NCBI GenBank assembly: GCA_022393335.1 | Contig: JAJEKB010020600.1 | Coordinates: 640,115 to 704,114, forward strand | Direction of reading: 5' to 3' | Length of the DNA stretch: 64,000 bases | From: Macrotrachela quadricornifera | Taxonomy: Eukaryota; Rotifera; Eurotatoria; Philodinida; Philodinidae | Shown: positions 55,955 to 64,000 of the stretch, piece by piece | Layout: the number at the start of each line of letters is the position of its first letter | How positions within the stretch are numbered: the stretch's first letter is position 1 | Notes under the pieces: generated by a model | What the model was told of the DNA's origin: nothing | Seen by the model: the letters and a program-made list of their open reading frames with translations, nothing else | Database searches by the model: none | Made by a program: the position numbers and the translations under genes

Positions 55955-57560
55955 GAATGACGGTTGTTTATGAAATCGGAAATAAACATATACAATAATC
56001 AATGAGATGATGAATCGTAATATTAATCAAATTCATGATTACCATTTTTTAACGTTTACGGGCTTGAGAATGACTGTTTTTTTTATTTGCTTTAGGCAAC
56101 ATATCGGATGTTTTCGTTTCAATCTTTACTCATATTTTTCTTGTTCAACTATTAGCAATGGATTCTAAGTGTTCGTTATGTTTTCCTAGGCAAATTTCTT
56201 TCCGAATGTTGTATGCCTCGAGATCGTATTGTAAAAATGAGACAAAAACTTATTTTCCCTGTTTGTCATGTTTGTGATATACTGATACTAAAGCGTCTCT
56301 CACGCCTGTGATGAATCATTGCTAGAATGGCTACCACGTCTACAGAGGGACTTTAATATTTGTTTTAGCTCGTGTTTTGTTAACTCGACTGGTCGCTGAT
56401 CTGGAATATTTATCAAAAGTACGAGGGAGAAAATGTAACAATCCTCATCAAAGTGGTCAATTAAACGGACCTGATCTATTAAAAGACTATTCAAAAGGAT
56501 TGAAAAGCAAACTCTTTTTCTCTAATCAGTTATAGAAACCAATATTTTTCCACTACACATCTTAAAAGTGTATTGGACAAAAAACATCATTTAAAAACTC
56601 GCAGCTTTGAAATTTTAGCGGAATCTATGTGACAGTAGGACTTCTAATTCTTGAAATTAGGAAGCCAGAATTAGTTTTGCATGTTTTTGAATTCCATTTT
56701 CATTCTACTATCTAAAGTAATCAACATAATTGTTTCATATTTATTAACCATTCTCATTTATTCACTATAGAAAGCGTAAGAAGACAGTATATGAATGTAG
56801 AATGTATTTTTCATAGGTATCTTGAATACTTTTCATAATTATAATGGAAAATGTAAACTATTAAACTATTTTAAATCATACCTGGATAATAGATGAAACC
56901 AAATAATTGAAAAGTGGGATCTCTAGAAACGTTGCAATATATTTGTCAGTGACACTATTATATAGCTGTTCTGTGTATGTATATGTGCTCAGCGATAGTT
57001 CTCAGAAGGGAATTCGTGAAGTAGTAATCAATGGTTAGATATCACGCACTATATTTTTATTAACTACAGAGGTTTACATTTCTCTTACTTTTCACTTTAT
57101 TTTCTCAGTAATAGATGATTGTATTTGAACATCTAAAAGATACTGTAGTAATACCACTTCTGAATTCTTGATGAATTTTTATAGTTTCATGTATCTTGTT
57201 CATTAAATCAAATAATCATATTTGAATAAAGAAAAAGTGTATACTAACTGGTAAGGTGCATGAAATTTCACTTATGTACAGAGTTCTAAAATCTGCCGTT
57301 TTCGTCCTTGCTAATAGCTCCAACTTAATTCGGATAGAATGAATTATTCAACAAAATAAATTTAATTAATTGTCATATTCTGATACACATATTTTTTCCA
57401 CCCTAACCCACGAATGATTCATGTCCCATAATAAATGTTACATATTAATTACACAAACTGACGTCAGGTATGATGAGAGGAAGAAATAATGTTGCGCTTG
57501 AATGAATAACACAAAAAAAACTCATATACATAATAAGCAAAAAAGTAAATATAACTAAGC
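55955..57560. other. Intergenic, no gene supported
   Basis: Only short frames without family features (for example 56494-56300, minus). Confidence 0.4.
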
Positions 57561-57567
57561 AGGAAAC

Positions 57568-58014
57568 ATGGTAAATCGAGGATACGATATAATCAAAGCC
57601 AGTTCAATATGTACGGTCGAAAATGGATACGGAAGATTTGTTATTTTGAAAGTACTTGTTATCGATGATAAACAAGCTCATGTGAACATTTACAAGAAGA
57701 AATATGATCAACGACCATCTCAAATGGATTTGAAAACGCTAAGCTTGAGCTCTGTATATGATGGAGACAATGAAATTAATGTTGATCATATTCCATTATT
57801 TAAAGAAGAATTTAACAAGTGAAACCCAATAACTATCGATTACGAAGAGGTTACAAAAGGTGATCTGGAAGGTTATGAAATATGGAAGAATGATTGTGAT
57901 TCCACAGAAAACACAAATTCTCAATCAAGTCTACGATTGTGCTCATTATCGCATACAGTGAGTAGTATCTGTCACATAATCAAAACTATTTGCAACAATC
58001 GATTTGAAAACTAA
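57568..58014 (+). pseudogene. Bacterial-looking small protein gene, one in-frame stop
   Basis: The frame from ATG 57568 reads 84 codons (GYDIIKASSICTVENGYGRF, KVLVIDDKQAHVNIY, VDHIPLFKEEFNK), meets TGA at 57820-57822, then continues in the same frame with NPITIDYEEVTKGDLEGYEIWKND up to TAA 58012-58014. The sense on both sides of the stop resembles a family of small bacterial proteins of unknown function that end in a V-T-x-x-x-LEGY-x-x-W motif; I recall this pattern but cannot name a domain. The continued similarity suggests a single nonsense change in a once-functional, possibly horizontally acquired gene. Read-through, or a truncated functional form, cannot be excluded. The sequence after about 57960 is probably not part of the protein. 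Confidence 0.5.
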
Positions 58015-58015
58015 G

Positions 58016-58650
58016 CTACCCAGTCAAACGAAAAAGTCTGTAAAACGTATGTAAATGCAGTATTATCGTTATGTGTACACACATGAATCATTATTATTTA
58101 GCATGTGTGTGAACGCGTCACAGAGTTTACTATATTCGTGAATACATGCATGGAAGTTTACGCATCTACACACCTTGTATTTTCCTTTGTGAGGACATGC
58201 ATGACAATATTACAATGATCCAAAAATGAAGTACATATTATGAACATGCATGAACACGCACAAGTTTCATAAAATCTAACTAACAGAGATAAAATAGATT
58301 TTTCTCATTAAAATCAATCTTAAATAAAAAAAAATTGATTTTATTTCTTTCATATTTGAGACCAATAGTAATAAAGAATAGAAAATAAATGAATACGCTT
58401 CGATAGAAAAACTAAATTCTTGCAAGAAGCAGCATGTAGAATATAAAGTAGAAAAACGCAGAATCGATTCAGTATTAACTTTCATAAATACACTTCTTTT
58501 GTGTTGACATACAGGATTTCGAGAATATCTCACTATTTTGCAAGTACACACAGATAACGTTTTAGCATTTTCATGCACAATCTCGTATGTTTTACTAAAA
58601 AACTTCAAAATTTGTGTTTCTATCCATATACTTACTGTCATTTTCTCTTT
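58016..58650. repeat. Uninterrupted relative of the GCATG-rich element
   Basis: Begins TACCCAGTCAAACG and is homologous to 22344-23427 followed by 24969-25010, with internal deletions. It lacks the 1.54-kb palindrome, so the junction at 58610/58611 (CAAAA^TTTGTG) is the empty site. No right terminus is found, so it is truncated. The minus-strand frame 58668-58276 lies within it and is not a gene. Confidence 0.75.
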
Positions 58651-58654
58651 AATG

Positions 58655-59160
58655 AATGATTTTGACAAAAAAAATGAATAATGTGTAATAGAGATAAATT
58701 TAATTTTGCTGTATTTGAGTTGATGTTGAACTATTTCAGAAACTAAAAATGTGTCTGGTTATTGCTTGTTGAAATTAAATTATCTCTGATCATTAAAATT
58801 GATTTTCGATTGAGTTTGGAATTATGGCATTCTCTTTATTAATAACAATAACGAAGTCTTACTTAAGAACAAAATATGTACTTTCAAGCTTTGAAATAGT
58901 TAGCGAAACTTCTTCGTTAGCAGAAAGAAGAGTTATAACTCGTATGCAAGTTCGTGGTATATGGAACGATTTTTCCTACTAGTTCAAGAAGTTTGAATAC
59001 TGATACAATTTATTTATTGAGAGAAATAATTAGTTTTCAATGTTAAAAATGATACATTTGAGATATTAGATCATGAGAAAAAAGTGAAATATTATTCTTG
59101 TTTTACAAAGTTTAAGTTTTCATCTTGATTAAAGAAACGATGATGTTAGCCTTGCTATTG
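58655..59160. other. 3' flank of the zinc-ribbon gene
   Basis: AT-rich; AATAAATAAA on the minus strand near 59016-59007 may be the poly(A) signal of the 59165-59671 gene. Confidence 0.4.
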
Positions 59161-59164
59161 CAAT

Positions 59165-59671
59165 CTAAAATCGCCAGGTGTAGTATGCACGTGGCTTGGT
59201 CAGATCGGAACATGGCTTGGGTGCCGAGTATTTAGCTGCATCACTGGGTAATTGAGTTCCACATCCATAACAGATGCACACTTGGTGTTCTTGTGAGTTG
59301 AGAATATGACCATATTTACCTGTAAAGACATCAACGAGAAAAGCTGGCTTGTGTATACGAAGACCAGTTGTAACAACATCAAGAAAGCTGTTGCGACGAC
59401 CACATTTTTCACAATATTCTTGTTTCGTTTTGATCACATAGGGTGACGTGAAAAAACCTGGTTTAACTTCGAGCAATTCTTCGATCTTAGCCATATCTTC
59501 AGGTGGTGTTTCAACAAGAGTAAATCCATCGGACATATCATTGAAAAACTTTTCTTCAGATGCATTCCATTCAGCCTCACTCACTGGCTTCGGTGGTGAA
59601 CGATGTTTTGAAACATATTCTTGGTTCACATCCTTGCCGTAGATAGCTTGACGAAGAAAAGCGAGAGCCAT
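59165..59671 (-). CDS. Zinc-ribbon-like protein of unknown function
   Basis: Single coding exon of 168 residues from ATG 59671 to TAG. A 5'-UTR intron is likely (donor GTAAGT near 59750, acceptor TTTATAG near 59694), since neither side is coding. The C-terminal half has C87EKC90 and, 41 residues later, C132IC134YGC137 around FLVDVFTGKYGHILNSQEHQ, which suggests a treble-clef or ribbon zinc site. The N-terminal half is acidic (EEKFFNDMSDGF, PPEDMAKIEELLEVKPG). Codon use is more GC-rich than the neighbouring native genes. I cannot assign a family with confidence; the layout recalls uncharacterised fungal proteins, so acquisition by transfer is possible. The frame is intact. Confidence 0.7.
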   Translation of the reverse strand: MALAFLRQAIYGKDVNQEYVSKHRSPPKPVSEAEWNASEEKFFNDMSDGFTLVETPPEDMAKIEELLEVKPGFFTSPYVIKTKQEYCEKCGRRNSFLDVVTTGLRIHKPAFLVDVFTGKYGHILNSQEHQVCICYGCGTQLPSDAAKYSAPKPCSDLTKPRAYYTWRF

Positions 59672-59759
59672 TTCTGCTTGTTTTGGCTAGAACTATAAAA
59701 TAATCTTTGTTAATATGTTATATAAAATCTAAAAGAAGGATTACTTACATTTTAGTTAC

Positions 59760-60435
59760 TTGTGTTAATACCAATTTAAATTCACCTGCAGTAATTGAAT
59801 AATAGCTAGAAAAATGTATGACTATTTATACGAAACATTTCGAGTGTAAAGTCATTTAGTGTAGCAAATCGTATTTACTTCCGATATCAAAAAATAAATG
59901 ACAGGGCCTGACATTTTTCATTTATCCACACTATAATTAAATATTAAAATAGAAAATTGTAATATATTACTCACTATATTGAATTGATGCAGAATACAAG
60001 ATTTACTACGCAAAAAAGGTAATTTATTATGAGGAAGTGACTAAAATTACGTCTCTTATGAGTAAAAGTAGGAAGAAAGGAAATTTGAAGATTCTACTCG
60101 AAAATGGCGTCGAAAAATAGAAATTTGTATGAGTAATTCTTCCCTTATATGAAATACTCCTAATTAAATGAAAAAAAAGTTTTTAATTCTCAGCAGACGT
60201 ATATATATATATATATATTTCTGTTGTCTTCTTTCTTACATATGCGACAGGAATTTTTATGATATTTTTTCGTAGTATGTTTAGATGGAATTGTATTTTT
60301 TAGCAAGACAAATTTGATGACGTAGAGATATTGAAATGTGTTGTAGAACTAAAAAAGAAAGTTTAATTGACTCTATGCTTTTTTTTCATTTTAGAGAACT
60401 GAGTCTAAATATTGTACACTGAAATTTTTCATCAA
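59760..60435. other. Intergenic between divergent genes
   Basis: Contains a (TA)n tract at about 60201-60220 and a TTCATTTTAG acceptor at about 60393, which may end a 5'-UTR intron of the acyltransferase gene. Confidence 0.45.
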
Positions 60436-60438
60436 TCA

Positions 60439-61962
60439 ATGACAGAAAGTGAAAACATACCTTTTAAACGTCCTATTGACATCAACGAAAATCTCGATAC
60501 CAGTATTAGTTTTTATTGTGATTTTGAATGTGAGAACTTAACTAATGCTATGATATGTCAAGCTTTACAGTTTTTACGTCAACATCATCCATACTTCCGC
60601 CTACGTACCATGAGCATTGACGATAAAATATGGCTAGTCGAAGAAGAAACTGGCAATATTCCATTAACATGGATAGAAGGTATTACAGAGGACTGGGAAG
60701 ATGAACTTATTAGTTTTGCTAATCAATCACGTGATCATACTGTCTCACTTACTTTTCTTCAATGCCGATTTGATATTCAAGGTCGATATCAACTTTTCGG
60801 TGTAGTTAACCACATAGGATTGGATGGTTTAGGCTTTGTTAAAGCACTTGATACATTTTACAATTATTTAGGTCAAATGTCTCTATGTACAAATTACAAA
60901 GCTGTTTCAATAGCAGATAGACGATCATTTATTGATGTCTTTGCTCGAAATCCAATAAATCAAGCACCTTTCTTCAATTTTAATCATAATTATTTACCAC
61001 CACAAGAGTTAGATTCTGATGAGAATAGTATTCGATCTTCTGTATCATCTAGAAAAGGGCAGATGATAGGTTTGTTTAAGAAATTTGATCGAGAAACTAC
61101 AACAAAAATGTTGGCCTATGCAAAAAAACATTCAACAACAGTCCAAGGAATGCTGAGTATTGCTGGTTTGATAACATCAATTTGGATAAGAAAAGTACGA
61201 CTACAATTTCCAGTTTGGACACTGAATTGGTGTGCAACAAATCTTCGTCAGTCCGCACAACCTCCTATTGATGATGAAGATTGTGTTTTGGCATCTGCAC
61301 CATTGGCTTGGGAACAAAAGATCGAAGAAGATTTGTCTATATGGTACCTTGCTCAAAAAGCATCAAAACAGCTTCATAAAAATAATAGTGAAGATATGGG
61401 ATGGCATTTTCTTAATGCAAAGAAATTTAATGTATTAGTAAAACCACCAACTATCATGACATCATCAAATGGAAAGGCACGAATAAAAACTGAATATGGA
61501 AAATTGAAAATCAAAGATTTACGTATTATGACTGCTCATTATGATTATATACCAATAGATGCTTCCTCACACATGAATTATGTTTGCATTTACGATGAAC
61601 AATTGCATTTGGTCACTACATTCACACATCCTGGCCTAAGTAAACAATGGGGTAACCGATTTCATAACGGAATCATATACATATTAGAATGTTTTGCTAA
61701 CAACATGAATTCTACTGTATGTTCGATCTTCAATATATTAGATGAAAAAGATAAAGATTTACATGCATGTCCTCTTCCATCTTCAGTTGTACCTTGTCCT
61801 ACTATAACATCACGTATAAGTTTGGCAGTTGCAGCAGGTTATCGGATATGCATCGAACAACTGTATACAAGCACTAGTTTTGTTATAATATTAATGTATT
61901 TTATCGTATATATTATATTTAAAATGAAATCAGACAATGTTCAAGACGAATTCTATTTGTAA
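60439..61962 (+). CDS. Condensation-domain acyltransferase with C-terminal membrane anchor
   Basis: One intronless exon of 507 residues. I chose ATG 60439 (MTESENIPFKRPID); the open frame extends slightly upstream without an ATG. The protein has the two-lobed CAT-like fold of NRPS condensation/PapA/alcohol acyltransferases. The active-site HHxxxDG motif appears as NHIGLDG (about residues 124-130), with the catalytic second His kept. An early QFLRQHHPYFRLR matches the usual LxxxHPxLR start of the family. Such enzymes join an activated acyl group to an alcohol or amine. The last about 25 residues hold a hydrophobic helix (FVIILMYFIVYIIF, about 481-494) and a short charged tail, a tail-anchor not usual for bacterial relatives. 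No introns plus this family in an animal suggests horizontal origin; substrate unknown. Polyadenylation signal AATAAA near 61989. Confidence 0.8.
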   Translation: MTESENIPFKRPIDINENLDTSISFYCDFECENLTNAMICQALQFLRQHHPYFRLRTMSIDDKIWLVEEETGNIPLTWIEGITEDWEDELISFANQSRDHTVSLTFLQCRFDIQGRYQLFGVVNHIGLDGLGFVKALDTFYNYLGQMSLCTNYKAVSIADRRSFIDVFARNPINQAPFFNFNHNYLPPQELDSDENSIRSSVSSRKGQMIGLFKKFDRETTTKMLAYAKKHSTTVQGMLSIAGLITSIWIRKVRLQFPVWTLNWCATNLRQSAQPPIDDEDCVLASAPLAWEQKIEEDLSIWYLAQKASKQLHKNNSEDMGWHFLNAKKFNVLVKPPTIMTSSNGKARIKTEYGKLKIKDLRIMTAHYDYIPIDASSHMNYVCIYDEQLHLVTTFTHPGLSKQWGNRFHNGIIYILECFANNMNSTVCSIFNILDEKDKDLHACPLPSSVVPCPTITSRISLAVAAGYRICIEQLYTSTSFVIILMYFIVYIIFKMKSDNVQDEFYL

Positions 61963-61969
61963 TATAAAC

Positions 61970-62700
61970 TATTCCAGATTTTCTGAGAAATAAATACTCA
62001 TAAACATTTTTTTCCATATGCTAAACTTATTACTTACTTTATTATTTTTGTATATGCTAGAAATAACCACTTTAAACAATCTCATAAACTGAATATTTGC
62101 TATATACGACGAATAATATGACGTATTGTAATGAAACGATGATATAAGGAATTCTCCATTACACTGGATGAAAGAAGAACATCTTGCATATATAATCGTG
62201 AAAATCTAATTTATATAAAATGTTAGGCTTAAACTTTTCGTATACTTGAAGCTCAGCTGAAAGATTATATGTCATAGGATTTTACTACTTTTGCTTATAA
62301 AATTTAGGATATAAATAACGGTTCACTACTTTTTTCATTCTGATAAATTAACGTTACTCAATTTTTTCTCATGAACTCCTCTGAGCCAATCGTGTTTTCG
62401 GGACATATTTTTCTAGCTCATTAGTACTACATTGCCTTTTCATTGTAGTTAAATAATTTAGCTTTTTTGTGCGTTTCTTCTTTTGATCTCATACAGAGTA
62501 GTTTTATAGAGAACTGTATGTACTTTTAATTCTTGATGTAAATGATTTGAATCTTAATCAACAAAAGTATATAGTGTGGATAGCTGCGACAGAGTTTTAT
62601 GAAAGTACGATTTATTTATTGTAACTATACCCAACTTCAATTCCGATTATGCTGACTGTTTATGAGGAAAATTTCAAATAAATATCTCGTAAAAAAACAA
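61970..62700. other. Intergenic between convergent genes
   Basis: 3' flanks of the acyltransferase (plus) and ABC transporter (minus). No other gene seen. Confidence 0.45.
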
Positions 62701-62703
62701 TGA

Positions 62704-63966
62704 TCATTGAATCAAGTCGAATGCTAATTTGTAATAGTAGCCACGAGCGGCCATCAATGTTTCATGTGTTCCTGATTCCACAATGTGCCCTTGATGATGT
62801 ATTACATAAATTATATCAGCATTGCGTATGGCAGACAAACGATGACCAATTACAATAGATGTTCGATTTTGTTTCATCTGATCTAAAGTAATTTCTGTGG
62901 TCTAAAATTAAAAAAACGTTATCAAGAAATAAATATATATATATATATTCAAAATTTTTTACTATCTCGTTTGCACTATCTAAAAATAGATAATATGAAG
63001 TATTATATTATTATCTTAGAAAGTAATCAATTCACCCATAGCACTAGTACATTCATCAAGCAATAAAATTTGAGGATTTCGAATGAGAAGTCGAGCGAAA
63101 ACAATACTTTGTCGTTGTCCACCTGATAAATGTTCACCGTTCGATCCGACCATTGTATTATACTTCTACAAATCAAATATTTGGATATATTTATATCGTA
63201 ACGAAACAGAGTGCAATATATATTATTTACTTCAGGTAAATTATTTATAAAAGAATGAGCATTTGCATCTTTTGCTGCTTTAATGATTTCATCAATTGGA
63301 ATTGAACGGGATAGATCACCGTATGCAATATTTTCTGCAATAGTCACATTAAAAAGTACAGGTGTTTGATTTAAATACCCAACTTGAGTACGATACCATT
63401 GTAAATTAAGATGTCGAAGATCAACTGAATCAATAAGCTAAATTTCATTTCGTATCATTTTTGAATTCAAAAATAAAAAAGATTCTTACCAACTGTCCAT
63501 CGGAAACATCATAGAAACGTTGTAACAATTGCATAATAGTCGACTTTCCACATCCATTCTTTCCTACATTATCAAAAAAAATATACGAACTAAAATTATC
63601 ATTTAATATTGGATGCGTACCAACTAGAGCGATACTTTGTCCTAGAATAGAAATCCAACATATATACTAAGTTTGAAATAGATATTATTGTTTTTAATAT
63701 ACCTGCTTGAATATTCAATTGTAGATTTTTTAACACTGATACATTTGGTCTAGTAGGATACGTGAAAGATTTGACATTTAGTTGAATACTGCCTTTAAAA
63801 TTAGCCTTCAAGAAAAAAAATCATTCAAAACATCATATAAAAATATGGAAAAATAAAATATACGAGTTTTAGTCCTTGATTAGAATTATTATTAATTGAA
63901 GGTTTTCGTTCTAATAATTTAATTATATTTTTCGAAGCATGTAATGCTTTTCCATAATCAGATGAC
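62704..63966 (-). CDS. ABCB/P-glycoprotein-type ABC exporter, C-terminal part (5' end off window)
   Basis: Seven exons on the minus strand: 63966-63864, 63805-63703, 63641-63621 (only 21 nt), 63563-63490, 63437-63231, 63165-63036 and 62894-62704. They encode the end of a transmembrane domain ([20 protein letters not shown]) and a whole nucleotide-binding domain: A-loop [10 protein letters not shown], Walker [11 protein letters not shown] (split over two introns), the Q-loop region [11 protein letters not shown], signature [15 protein letters not shown], Walker [11 protein letters not shown] and the H-loop [13 protein letters not shown]. It ends at TGA 62706-62704. Such transporters use ATP to export lipids, drugs or peptides at the plasma membrane. 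The Q-loop Gln is followed by Thr rather than Glu. About eight residues normally found after DECTSA appear missing with the donor chosen (ATGG/GTGAAT). The rest of the gene lies beyond 64000. Confidence 0.9.
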
Positions 63967-64000
63967 CTTAAACAAAAAAAAATAGAAATTATCTCTTACG

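Noticed and set aside
5489..58014. Reassignment of TGA to Trp, suggested by several TGA codons at Trp-like positions
   Set aside because: Intact genes here use TGG for Trp, the NHL and ABC genes end with TGA, and the broken genes also contain TAG and TAA.
1..64000. CRISPR arrays, operons, riboswitches or bacterial ribosome-binding sites
   Set aside because: None are seen, and the spliced genes show this is eukaryotic nuclear DNA.

Overview
This window looks like animal nuclear DNA from a bdelloid rotifer, probably a Rotaria-like lineage; that taxon is an inference. The DNA is very AT-rich. Genes are split by tiny GT-AG introns of about 48-75 bp. The gene mix fits bdelloids: an R-S-E ADP-ribosyltransferase relative, NHL beta-propeller proteins, a flavin monooxygenase fragment, a condensation-type acyltransferase and small proteins of bacterial or fungal look. 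Many short inverted-repeat DNA transposons are present. There is a 400-N assembly gap at 4745-5144.

From 0 to 31 kb the window is mostly repeats and decayed genes. It holds a 13-bp palindrome cluster around a foldback (0.3-2 kb), an inverted-repeat element hidden by the gap, an ADP-ribosyltransferase pseudogene (5.5-6.2 kb), an NHL-repeat exon (11.8-12.7 kb) and a dead piggyBac (14.1-15.7 kb). A small cysteine-rich secreted peptide gene lies at 18.6-18.9 kb. Next come several TA-flanked MITEs, a flavin monooxygenase remnant (21.9-22.1 kb), a 2.8-kb element split by a 1.54-kb near-perfect palindrome (22.3-25.2 kb), a tRNA-Lys(CUU) (26.8 kb) and an apparently intact pogo-like transposon with about 520-bp terminal inverted repeats (27.7-30.6 kb).

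From 31 to 39 kb there is a decayed membrane-anchored NHL gene (32.4-34.8 kb), unidentified exon remnants (35.4-36.4 kb) and a compact secreted, probably GPI-anchored protein with a TATA box (37.7-38.1 kb). From 39 to 54 kb the DNA is gene-dense. It holds an 11-exon helical-repeat-like protein of unknown function, a two-exon secreted protein, a YCII-domain protein, three Ly6/uPAR-type three-finger GPI-anchored genes (two inside a 2.9-kb tandem duplication) and an ethanolamine-kinase-like gene.

From 54 to 64 kb there are MITEs, a bacterial-looking small gene interrupted by one stop, a zinc-ribbon-like protein, an intact condensation-domain acyltransferase with a C-terminal membrane anchor, and the 3' end of an ABCB-type exporter gene that runs off the right edge.

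There are no operons. The genes act singly. The only groupings are the Ly6 paralogue cluster and the convergent acyltransferase/ABC exporter pair. The most interesting items are the TSD-less giant palindrome with an empty-site paralogue, the cysteine-rich peptide, two hairpins with complementary loops, uneven divergence inside the Ly6 duplication, and a set of otherwise well-preserved genes ended by isolated nonsense codons.
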